A stretch of 64,000 bases of DNA. It comes from Phascolarctobacterium_A sp034086985. GTDB taxonomy: Bacteria; Bacillota; Negativicutes; Acidaminococcales; Acidaminococcaceae. The translations under genes were made by a program, and so were the position numbers. How positions within the stretch are numbered: position 1 is the stretch's first letter; each line of letters begins with the position of its first letter. The notes beneath the pieces were generated by a model. It saw nothing but the letters and a program-made list of their open reading frames with translations. It did no database searches and was not told where the DNA came from. The stretch is taken from contig JAXDZG010000010.1 of NCBI GenBank assembly GCA_034086985.1, positions 87,886 through 151,885 on the forward strand. The letters run 5' to 3'. Of the stretch, positions 25,401 through 31,700 are shown piece by piece.

Positions 25401-28400
25401 ACAGCTCTTAGTCAAGGCAGGACAAGATCTTGTTATGAATGGCGGCGTGCTCGACAGTACTCAGCTGGCCGTGCAAGCGGGCAATGATGTACTGCTGAAT
25501 GGTGGCAGCGTTACAGCCAACGAGGCAAGTTTAATTGCGGCTAATAATATCGAGCAAAGCAGTGGTACCATAACAGCAAGCGATAAGGTTGCTCTCTATG
25601 CGGACGGCAACATTCTGCTAGAGGGAGGCAGCCTCAGCGCGGCCAATGCAGACATGCTTGCCCTGGGCTACATCGATGAAGCCTACAGCAATAGCTATAC
25701 TGCTCCCAATGGCTACGCCCTCAGCGTGAGCGATACGCTGCAAGTGCTGGCTGGTGGCAGTGCTAGCGATACCTATGGCGTGGACTTAGGCAGCAAGTTT
25801 AATCAGCTCCATAATGTGATCCTGGACTCCGACAACGGCAATATTATTCTGGGCAATGGCCATACCGACGCGGTTGCTTTAAATGTTTCTGTGCAATCTG
25901 GGCATGTGGTCAATGGCAATATTAAAATCACAAATTACGTTTCTGGCGCTGCCAATGATATTAATATTAAAACGGCCTTAAAGGCCACGGGCAATATTGA
26001 AGTTGGCAACGAGGAGCAGAATGTGAATATTCAAGCTCAAACTGAGGTTGATGGCAAGAGAGTAATCATCTATGCGGCTCAGAGCGTGCAAAACTATGCT
26101 ACCATTGCATCTTTAGAGGAAGCTAATCTGGTGGCGGTGAAGGATATTAAAAACTGCGCTGATATCATTTCGGAAGATCGTGCTGTTTTGGCTTCTTTGA
26201 CAGGAGATATCCACAATGAAGGTATCATGCAAGCTGCCAATAACGTTGATATGGATGCCCTTGTAGGTAGTATTTATAACTATGCCAACATCACCTCAGG
26301 GCAGGGCTCCGTTGATCTGCTGGCGGGCAAGGACTTGGCCAATTATGGCGATTTGTACACTGGCAAGGGGAACCTCACCCTGCAGGCCAAGGAGGATGTG
26401 CTGAACCTGGGCCTGATGGCAACAGAGGCAGGCAATATAGATATCATTTCCCGCAATGGTGTGATCTATAATGTGCTCGATGCAGATTTACTCACTGGCA
26501 ATGGCAATGTGACCCTGCGGGCAGAGAGCCTTGATGGCTATTATGCTTACTTCAAGGATGCGCAATTAATAAGCATTGATGCAGCCCAGGTTAAGAAATC
26601 TGCCAAGGGAGAGCTCTATTACGAGGACGCCAACCAGCAAAAATATGCCGTTGTGAAAAATGGCTCCATCTTTAACGCAGGCGATATTATGGCTCTGGGT
26701 GGATCCATTACCATGGAAGCTGTCCAAGGCAATTTAACTAACTACGATGATTTTAATACCCTCTCCGTTGCTAATTCCAACACTCCCTCTGGTAGCTACA
26801 AGGGCAAGGACATTGCTACGGGCAATATTGTGTTCAGCGCTGAAAATGGCTACTTGTATAACGAGAAGGATTATTTGGTAGCCTTGGGCAACGTTACTCT
26901 GAAGGCGCAAGAGGGCCTTGGCAGCTATGGCCAAGTGATTTTGGCTGGCGGTGACATTACTCTCAGCGACACGGATGGGGATTTATTGAACGAGGCCATG
27001 CTTATCTCCGTCAATGGTAATGTTTACTTGAATAGTGGTAATGGCTCCGTAATTAATGAGCTTGCAGGCGATGTCTTCGCGTTGAACGGCAATGTGCAGC
27101 TTGCATCCACTGGCGACGCTGGTAACGTTATCAACAGGGGCGACCTGGTAGCTCTTAACGAAAATAGTGTGGAGGGCAAGGGTGGCATTGAGCTCATTAG
27201 CGCCAAAGGCAATGTGGAAAACTATGATGATTTCAAGCTTGTGGATGGGCAAAATAGCCTTGAGTATAAGGGTGCCAGTGGTTATGCCAGCAGTAATGGC
27301 CTAGCCCAGTTTAATTCTGGTATTCCCTATGCCGAGGACCGTAGCTACCTGCTGGCGGATGCCGACCTTTTAATGCAGGCTCCTGAGGGCTATCTCTACA
27401 ATGATTTGCCACTGGTTAGCAAGCAGGATATCACTCTTGCAAGTGGCCAAAGCATTACGGTTGGTACCAATGTTGCGTCGGTGGAATCCGAGGGTAATAT
27501 TACTATCATCTCCCAATATGGCGATATTTATAATAACAGCTTCGTGGTTTCCCATAATGGCAATATCCTTTTAGAGGCTTATAATGGGATAGCTAGCGGT
27601 AATAGCGATAGCCTCAAGGCTCTCAATGGCTCTGTGAAGGCCGTAGCCACCTATGGTGATGTGAATATCAAGGAGATTATTGCTGGCGACTTGGCAGCTG
27701 TGGGCAGCCAAGAGGGTAATCTTGTTTTGGGTACTGTGGCTGGCAAGGACGTGGTGCTTGCTACTGAAAATGCTTCCTCTGAGATTGTCGTGAATAATAT
27801 CACTGTGGGTGAGGAGCTTGTTTTAAAGAGTAATAACTTCAAGCACGAAGAGGTGCAGCCAGATGGCAGCAAGCTAGTCGTGGACGGCTTGGGTATGATT
27901 AATCGTAGCAGCACCCAAGGCACTCTCGTTGTGGACGTCAATGGCGTGGATGGGGCTGTCAAGAGCGATGTGACCATGGCGCTTGCTGGCGATGTGCGCT
28001 TTACTACCATGAATGTGACCAACACCAACGTGGAAGTAGGTGGACAGCTGAGCATTGATAGACTCCATGTAGGCGGCGAGGCACACTTCACCGGTATGGG
28101 CTATGTAACCGGCGTCTATGGCGGTGGCGCTAAGCCCTATCACGACAAGAGCAACGCTCTCTACTACGATTTGGGTGATGGCACTGGCGCAGGCTGGATG
28201 AATCTGTATTTGGATAGCGCTAGCTACCAACGCTCCAACGGCCTTCTGCTCCACATCGACACCGGCTACAGAAGTGCTAACCAGCGCTGGAGTGCTGAGG
28301 ATTTGAGCACCAAGCTGGTGGACTTCAAGTCCCACGATAGCTTTGTGGCTCATTATGGCAGCCCGGCAGGCTTCTTCGAACGCTTCGACTTGTTCGAGCA

Positions 28401-28515
28401 ATCTGCTCGTCCCGTAAGCGATATTATGCATACTGCTAACAGTGATAAAGTGGTGCTGCAGCAGGATAATAACGGCTTGCGTATTGAGGAAAAGGCAGAA
28501 GCCATAAAAGAGTAA
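10480..28515 (+). CDS. Giant leukotoxin LktA-like TPS filamentous adhesin 2 (~6,011 aa)
   Basis: Start chosen at 10,480, because AGGGAGG lies 8 nt upstream; the in-frame ATG at 10,459 lies before that ribosome site. Residues 1-50 form an extended signal peptide: a charged stretch, RMKVLRSVLAVG, a hydrophobic core and a Ala-rich cleavage region. Residues ~55-165 are the haemagglutination-activity/TPS domain with NNKIGGNLYF and SPKGMVVGSTGVINAGSL, the region a TpsB porin would recognise. Residues ~1,300-2,550 carry many alternating units with a VxxNxIxNxTxAxI-type core typical of LktA-family proteins, then irregular beta-helix. The end (~25,600-28,515) is modules and a C-terminal domain shared with gene 1. 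Non-repeat inserts occur near 12,500-12,700 and 15,120-15,600. Secreted surface adhesin or toxin is inferred; the ligand is unknown. Confidence 0.88.
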   Translation: MTSKRKALRDNHKHLDYKREAGTALRMKVLRSVLAVGVGFTLTPWLSRAAAANPTGNIVRTGTSTNLLVNNVAHIYAEKAHNGVGVNAFERFEVGNNQIANLYFQTKTDTTPLHTLVNTVENQISISGTVNAIRNNKIGGNLYFLSPKGMVVGSTGVINAGSLTMITSSKKFTNALGTLDPDAAAAAIAADNWDVHSNAKIDIHGQINTATGIDLRAAYINVTKDTGATLAPSLKTGVVFANTVNTTDINKQAGNVVSGSRLTATVDSNGNVVIADPNEPNNVALQGNGGVRLAASSTSRNTDTKFLGVTGYKNTAEAKVEVGQGATIDALGNVNISAQAAISDLPELAHFVDMSGYAKADVTIDGSVKGNNVNVNASAQALYSGNNHANLMDLVNNLTGEIGVTVKANLTGTIWNVLDNAGKINGKVDILNKVVNQVYMPFNLSEADATVNIGSNANIKAKKLELNGTSYGGNVNMGATSVSQNVMVVGLQPKVHAGDKDMSQYFVGGFIYEDSTSKAIVNVDGIVGGDKNVNLKAVAQNANSSSISVKAPQVYKVPNPRPDDPYESTMVAVGVNVVNQETTAQVNLGAQNKNASVTAANKLAISATSANSLSSTVAMQNFRDTAVNVAVNVVGSEGSALVNNYAHLQGGAVDISSAHTLNKFSVDSTNKVNIDFVGLDWIINSSQVREGADSLRDFIRGFNQGPQEAAGDNIQAEAEEGPENVGEATPWNDYFDIGATVTVASAANEAKVNLKPTSAITATGDVGINAHVNVADSKIVSLNNFLNSSPNAVAGVSAAVATEFMDNTAEVNMDGSATNAINAGGSVALTATTEQRYNRVQKLVEDLQNAFAATKQYWSSWGSQADLNKKFQNLQNIVTDIAVMASADPTADYKNNPKFVAKAKAGLDIVTSLTGTEGIKKALEAFVDVSNYVNMHVSAGTDAKENKDTTAMVSGAVGVQKLVNNANVNLGANTKITAGNYANVNLSANAVESNVLLVGKMALIPDFTSTSGGQYGLGGTVGVQNAYTNSKVQLMNGVQIDAGSIDIGSVNDVLNLGIVFGGSETSKLGLTGMVSYMGGASKAETLIDDDIDFTARKKIENVPSEENAATTEDKVTSSGVVQISADNKTNVINLVGDWNAAEASSVGASVGVVSYDVRSVAKVTNQELYADGISKETSGAGGTAAQKGSIAANGVAVNAKTDGIVNTFTVAGVNSSKSQNANAAAGGVNVAADGGQAAAAAGGVQNAQINGGAAGGQDAKVKLNAVGSVSWNYVVDTTKATLDNVNINLTPATIGAGVTSAALINDKSGFVRVEVEDASYIGAYSGAMALTKLGNNNHTAFQGALAGAVAVNDVQKTTAATIKNSSITRQTAADVAADVLNYAHNSGAQVAAGLSLGLDVGTRRGGVAINLAGSGSANYVDSTVQAQLESNTIAGGNTVVNNVAYDKDVQVAGGVTVETTKATASVGAAVAVNAVHNDIQANMLHNSIGTATQKAAAVHNIAASNLTQVGTAVSVGVATGDKAYATLNAAVATNTINNAVEASIDGGSAYAAKLSDEAKDGQISLDTAENKYLVELNQASESAVTVDANGNFVKEGVLLERAFAVDMNGQKVYKVYSLDENGDYVDASGKKLTRTLLTDAGGNTTGVQYTDEQDNIVDVYDVQYMAPTAGGAGTPVDINALNTVQKDYFDLDGSGALLEANGTYGADRTASITAGAEQASYTNSTITLNNQGNKIVGVALGLGVKAGGRGLAQGAGAAAVNTNNVTNNFVASVKNATIGTGESDYENNGSLKEAALRVEAASDTSMVSVAAGVAVTAGGQDKVSLALAGSGAVQKINNTTKVAVENSVVSTDYLSIKGSSASQLVTVAGQVGVETSQKGIAAGFSWAENELDNTVGAYARALTLNGLGTNATNLQLLAANNSKAWAVSLGTGVALGYASAEGAYAENHGLNNTEALVEAYQKPEGGVQNNTITNAKDIFVQAEDNTVEKAVAGTASVSLKYAALGGAAANNKLGNSADDKQRVRALLSAATITTADNGAVHVLANNNADFFTLALGAAVRAAGSGYVGVGAEGDAALTQLYTATEAGLDKVNISTTAANKALVEVSSKSDSSITSSADALSVSASGSGAQIGFSSSVSKVHSDADTITSITESSIDAEDILAKANSQNEILDVAIGLSVGVGQYAGVALAGNIASNIIDNDTSIDINNSTLKAHDTLAVLASSNEKLENYGGGLSVGVGTSAAGVAIGATVVTNTITSDTDAIIDGSDLVALGAGDGIKIAEHKSVATTSGKADPDPVADYAKYALQETSAANANAKKGLVVNAEAEHVLRDISITGGVAVGSAAGVAVDATVVINSITGSTSAQVNNTDINNSSEALTNANVYVNAFDKADISSHLDTLSVGAAGEGAGVGAAGAGDRNTVQRNTVARIVGKADGTTVLNGNSVAVDALGYTKLHLSETGLAAGASAIAGAAVTGAVSVNRFAGNTTALVSNVKGTVHELAVNAERLTDMQAYNNAISLSGGIVGASVSVGVTDVEDTSHTNAELSKAVLTADGAANSKVEVKAQNNTQLGTELSADSLEISLGESWGIAVSNVNMEAQVGAKLNEVTLGSAEQEFGTVTVEANNNTYSKFQNVAVAAGSVLGVGVGHGVLNINTGTAAEVLQSSAFANAINVHAYEKRTVDTQMVGVGVGALYVGVNTMHTNIGTNLEDSYTYDDGAQSYATDEFQAMVNGSLERMNSQAASARVKTGDTSIQQGAGSINTGHAEQGGVSNTIAGSNLIASGALQAEAKATTNTDIDIYQATVAIVNVGVPATRTTVEDKLNLNIQNATLQGKAIAINSTTDGEIKSFAGQGGVSGASYVDTTAYIKHLGSNIISIDGSTLRVVDALSDAVNHLSIHALNQTQINNKAFGMNISILKGGRMVLECEDSAEVVIALGTNEQISAENSFSSSKQVEGSSEQSGITILAENAAVVKDEIILNETIGGIAAGGSVVASKAKGKATVDVSDKNAFTAQAVDIEALTGGTKDAYTTEAVNHSVGVAAGAINVDKVRTYNAMEATTTVGAITIADGAAALTVGATNAATSNAYIHSVNVGLGLASGNNFAQSDASGQAITTVNAGTSGITARSLNIFAANSDDIVAKADGSNAGIMDISPYAARVENNVNSTTTVNLSGTFTAAEGFKAQALRKDIENFKADALSVTAFGGGDARVDSEITANTTLNANGATIISGGDTMLAAENTVELNKKDGFSKMVLGQGYAILEVSTSGIGNTINSTAHVNLTDSSITSAGTLQTMAHTEEQLQVNGYAYSVGAFEGAEVKVENNITNDEAIELQNTSLKTSKAYRDITLATADDLKLFTYSYSESPAGAVGGANAIVNNTLIRNNSIDVLGGSNIYSSQDINLYAGKHADGSVATLDLNAEANDFVGAVIPVPVYPSINNNIQQNNQINLDANSASTSVRHTNLYAAAGREMASLSAARYVGIYGSNQKCSFVTTDKGETIEGKEAHNYVDINGKLVAGVADKIAITIGDAGDIVVLDKDMRASVAGAKDASDITITVAADESTGLSKDSLSFGSEDYTNTLLARYNELLDLLNEYGKDDIVDAQTGAVTHSVAYLGYQAEAKRVLEEMLSMGLAEQSSSGIIEPKASLIVDYVEIPELVASGGNISVATDAFKSSSGSGTIKANGSPEIKLINNTNLMTKINAITVEEAGGKLIYNGTEISGTSAAEFNKNISSLNQGAAANFQAVEAAGSGSVGTIDIKGLYEGNSINYSYTEAGTTIAGSFRPMANIQVQGNIYAKEGFISIYSKADSILIQGKTAQDAVAISAANINLEAGQSITQGYTDGIVNIGGDVREQYASQYDTIIENNGSVNGTYEMTQAGSAPADKSKASGSYIAGGSVYINASDINVNGIIQSGYGDYYANIFDLKTQSRINRINDAYTGGAISDSVVTTGEQYKIIDGGAYWDATAQCYKYQLNVYYNPSTQKILVQNVDAGGGKIYLTGRISSTGNGKIICLDGVSNITVNNTTSYALQLDDLVTHDVQGLVSITDTAKNTLTEITSSNVTVKTIGAEGAGTTTAFNPTTGYDYTPQTGLSYTWTSGVEDTRFNRYKQDFGEGGWGLWDTGISTKELAEWHKQHPIEPSEPGQSYQGERNSGEIIRNTGADASYNNYVTIASTELDGNTVIESERKYASGLWGYHKHYEVIWTESTGTVYTYDASVKADHSFNINFVGYAAENANINITSGKDIALTGNIGNTELYKANTNTGTALTEKGTVTISSSAGSLLQSNGSIYAANVSLAAAKDMENISIVAGDTLNLSALNLMSSKDDSAQHSLAINVKGSGLAKANVVLGNMGSVTTGAGGSSMPINSAGEKTTGVTGSVTLAVSGSEGNISQAADSLIVADRIDLATTNGSIYGQKQADGTVTALRLYAGQAPLGPDTLTASINASAKGDITLEQVAGNMRLGRIYSGTGDVSLTASQGSVEDALPYVANDRGTVEEMLVKWRSLGIVAGDSSDAENAAMLAAKTKQNQGAQLDAYEAWDAYALLYALQDSIVNPDSSVLQTSDKDPNVIGHNITISVADCVGMNSDTETKIDASTLLEKDEHNNYINLENLKALSKLDAATKVQWETGSDGHTYAIYKESLPIGVQQTVKRDANGNIVSGKLTVQTAANATNGDIFLQGREQKVDVSGTASVITPNKDLFVNEVVTNKGSVTLTSLGGIYNAAQAVAITGQSLVLTAANGFLGTADKHLAINLFGTNQAEDGLSAIASGGIYVDQQGSNALLVRNASSGGDIYLGADTSILMGTVNGSEVENYIRAENDGSIVLEARVGSIGEAAYESGMLKRDENKGVRILNSAASNTSHVTLRASDSVYVTGVASEDGHAAAPQGSAGTLKLTVEGVTNNGQAATLKHVGIYVDGELHLENAVSASQTASVYTSADLTNALSITALDIFLGSARNVVVLENCHVDGSAQLLVKAGQDLVMNGGVLDSTQLAVQAGNDVLLNGGSVTANEASLIAANNIEQSSGTITASDKVALYADGNILLEGGSLSAANADMLALGYIDEAYSNSYTAPNGYALSVSDTLQVLAGGSASDTYGVDLGSKFNQLHNVILDSDNGNIILGNGHTDAVALNVSVQSGHVVNGNIKITNYVSGAANDINIKTALKATGNIEVGNEEQNVNIQAQTEVDGKRVIIYAAQSVQNYATIASLEEANLVAVKDIKNCADIISEDRAVLASLTGDIHNEGIMQAANNVDMDALVGSIYNYANITSGQGSVDLLAGKDLANYGDLYTGKGNLTLQAKEDVLNLGLMATEAGNIDIISRNGVIYNVLDADLLTGNGNVTLRAESLDGYYAYFKDAQLISIDAAQVKKSAKGELYYEDANQQKYAVVKNGSIFNAGDIMALGGSITMEAVQGNLTNYDDFNTLSVANSNTPSGSYKGKDIATGNIVFSAENGYLYNEKDYLVALGNVTLKAQEGLGSYGQVILAGGDITLSDTDGDLLNEAMLISVNGNVYLNSGNGSVINELAGDVFALNGNVQLASTGDAGNVINRGDLVALNENSVEGKGGIELISAKGNVENYDDFKLVDGQNSLEYKGASGYASSNGLAQFNSGIPYAEDRSYLLADADLLMQAPEGYLYNDLPLVSKQDITLASGQSITVGTNVASVESEGNITIISQYGDIYNNSFVVSHNGNILLEAYNGIASGNSDSLKALNGSVKAVATYGDVNIKEIIAGDLAAVGSQEGNLVLGTVAGKDVVLATENASSEIVVNNITVGEELVLKSNNFKHEEVQPDGSKLVVDGLGMINRSSTQGTLVVDVNGVDGAVKSDVTMALAGDVRFTTMNVTNTNVEVGGQLSIDRLHVGGEAHFTGMGYVTGVYGGGAKPYHDKSNALYYDLGDGTGAGWMNLYLDSASYQRSNGLLLHIDTGYRSANQRWSAEDLSTKLVDFKSHDSFVAHYGSPAGFFERFDLFEQSARPVSDIMHTANSDKVVLQQDNNGLRIEEKAEAIKE

Positions 28516-28525
28516 AAATTTTAAG

Positions 28526-28563
28526 CAGATAGCTGGCAAAAAAAGCTGGCTATCTGTTTTTTT
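28526..28563 (+). terminator. Terminator of adhesin gene 2
   Basis: CAGATAGC pairs with GCTATCTG across an A-rich loop, followed by TTTTTTT, starting 11 bp after the stop codon. Confidence 0.85.
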
Positions 28564-28587
28564 ATGAAATAAAATGAGCGATGCCTA

Positions 28588-28616
28588 TTGTAAACTCGCA
28601 AAAATGGATATATAAT
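28588..28616 (+). promoter_or_regulatory. Promoter of adhesin gene 3
   Basis: TTGTAA (28,588-28,593), 17-bp spacer, TATAAT (28,611-28,616). The predicted leader is about 107 nt, the same length as for gene 2, and both leaders carry GCGTTTTAA (10,410-10,418 and 28,657-28,665) 41-45 nt past the -10 box. Confidence 0.7.
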
Positions 28617-28729
28617 ATTAAATTGAATGAAAGTTTCTAAACTTATCAACATATTGGCGTTTTAATTGAAGAAGCAGTTATACATAATATTGGAAGAATA
28701 GCTTCTGCTGTGCTAAAGGAGGACGGACG

Positions 28730-31700
28730 ATGACCCGCTTTGCAAAAAACTCATGGTACACTCATAAAAATTTAGGGAGCAAGCAAGAAGATAGCGCGCT
28801 GCGTATGAAGGTACTGCGCTATGTGATGGCGGTGGGCTTTGTGCTGTCGCCTTGGCTTGGCGGCGAGGCGTATGCGGCAGGTATTGAGCGTATTGATGGT
28901 GTGACTTTGCCCAACAGTGACGTAAAACAGGCTTATTTCACTGGCGATGATGGTAATGTTGCCCATATTTATGCTGAGCAAGCTCATGGTGATGTTGGTT
29001 TAAATCGCTTCCAAAAATTTGAAGTGGGAGCAAATCAGATAGCCAATATGCATTTCCAAACAGCTCCTAATGGAACGACTTTAAATCATTTAGTCAATAC
29101 TGTTGAAGGTGAGATTAATATCAGTGGTACAGTAAATGCTATTCGCAATAATAAAATTGGTGGCAATTTGTACTTTATGTCTCCTAAAGGCATGGTTGTG
29201 GGCTCCACTGGCGTGATTAATGCCGGATCACTTACTGTGTTGGCTAATAATGATACTTTTACAACGGCCGAAGGTGCTCATTATGCAATATATGAAGCAG
29301 TAAAAGATTATCAATATTGGAAATCCCCTAATATAGACTCATATATCACAATCAATGGTAAGATCAATACTGAAACTGGTATTGATTTGCGAGCTGCGGT
29401 GGTGCAAATAAAACAAGCCACAAGTAATTCGGTTAGTCCATCTTTGCTGACGGGAGTGGTCTTTAACGAAGTTGTTAATACTGATAAGTATGATAACATT
29501 CAGATTTATCCTATAAATGAAAAAAGACTTACTTTAACCAACGAAAATGGTAAAATCGTTATTAAAAATCCTACTACTTTAGAAGAAATTACTAGTGATG
29601 GTAACGGAAAGATTAATATTTATGCTAGAAATTTTAATGTGGGGTCTTTTATTGGCACGTTTGCTTTAAATCACGGTAGTATTGATTCAGTTGGCGAACT
29701 AAGAATGGATGTTGGAACTAGTATCACTGTTGATAGTAATACTAGTATAAAAGCAAATCAGATTACCATACTTAACCATTCGGACAATTTTGTAAATAAT
29801 GGTACAATTACAGGATCTGATGCGGTTAGTATAGTGGCAGGTAATACGTATTATAAAGAACTTTCTAGTATTAATAATGTTGGAACTATAGAATCAGAAG
29901 CTGGAATAATGAGTTTCACAGCAACTAATAGTTTTACCAACACTGGTACAATTCAAGCTGATGGTCAAATTAAATTTGCAGTTGGTGGCACTTTAACCAA
30001 CAAGGGCACAATAGAATCTACAAGCAGTAATGTTCAAGCACATATAGGGAGAAATTTTAAGAACATTGCTGTGTATAATAATGAGTCCACAGAAAATCGA
30101 ACATTGAAAGGTGGTATCATCGAAGCAGGCGGTAACGTACAAGTAGATTATAATCTTGATAATGAGGGAATAGGAGCTGCAAAAGAAGCAGGTACCATTG
30201 ATGGTATTTACAATAGTGGCCTTATATGGGCTAAGGGTGAGAACGGCCAAGATCCTGTTTATGACGATAAGGGCAATATTGTGAATTCTGGTAGTGGCAA
30301 TATCTGGCTGACATCCTCATATAATATAACTAACGAGGGCACTATAGAAGCTGGTCGCCAGATTACTCTCAATGCCAGGGATTTTCTGCATAACCATGGC
30401 CTCATTCAGGGAGTAACGTATTTGGATATTAAGTCCATTATGGGTTATGTTTATAATCATGATGATGGTATAATTAGATCAACAGGTGGCAATATCGATC
30501 TGTCTTCAGGTCAAGCGAATTTACAGATCAAAGGCGACACCGACGGCCAGAGAAAGGAAGAATATAGAAAATTTACTCCTATAATTATTGAAGGTCTCGT
30601 CGAAGCAACTTCTGATAAAAATAATACAACTAGTCAAACTAATCAAGGAGATATCAAGATCACAGCCCATCTTGGCGACATTTATGTAGTTGAGGGAACT
30701 ATCAGAGCAAACGCAAAACCAGTCACTAGTGGTGAGAAAGAGTCTGCAGCAGGCGATGTGATTCTCGATGCTGCCCGGAATATAACCATCGGCTTTAAGA
30801 CTGAGTATGCCGAGGCTGACGACCCTACGACCGATGGAGCTAATGCTGGTAAGTCTGATGAAAGAGAATATTATAGACCCATATTAGATTCTAACTTAGT
30901 TCCTTCAAGTCCTTGCGATGAACCTGCAACAATATCCGGCTCTAATATCACATTGACATCTGGTGACAATGAAAAATATTATATCCTTATCTCAAATACT
31001 ACAACTGGTAGCAATGCTCTGCCTGCTAGCAATACTCTAACTGCTAGCAATGCTATTACTATAAACACCGATAGCATGAATATTGTTGGTGGCACCTTCA
31101 ATGCAGGTACTTTAGAAGCCGTTTTAGCAGAAAATGGTGCTTTGAACATAACTGGTGGCACCATCAACGCTGCTAATGTCAATTCCAATAGAAATATGAT
31201 CATAAATGGTGGTGCTATTAATACTGGTACGGCTCAGGGAAGCTTAAGTGCAAATAACATCAGCATGGAAAGTGGCACCGTAAGTGGTAAAGATGTAACT
31301 ATTGCTGCCGATGATCAGGTGGAGTTGAAAGGTGGCAGCATTACTGCTGAGGCTGAGGGCGCAGGTAAGCTTACTGTTACTGCTGGTACGGATTTAGTTC
31401 ATAATGGCGCTATAATTACAGCAGATAACGCTGCTTTCAGTGCAGGTAACAAGATTGATTTGAAGAGTGGTAGCTTGACTGCTACTGGGGCTGCTGCTTT
31501 TGGAGTTACTACTGGCACTGCTGGGGCAAATAGTATTGTTGAAAGCACTAGTGGCTATAGTCTTAGTGCAGGTTCTTTGAGCTTGAGTGCAAATCAAGGC
31601 AATATTACACTGAATGGCGCAAATAATGTTTTGCAGGGTGTAACCTTGGCTAATGTTGGTGGCAATGTTGAAATTGTCAACGGTAATGAAACCAATAATA

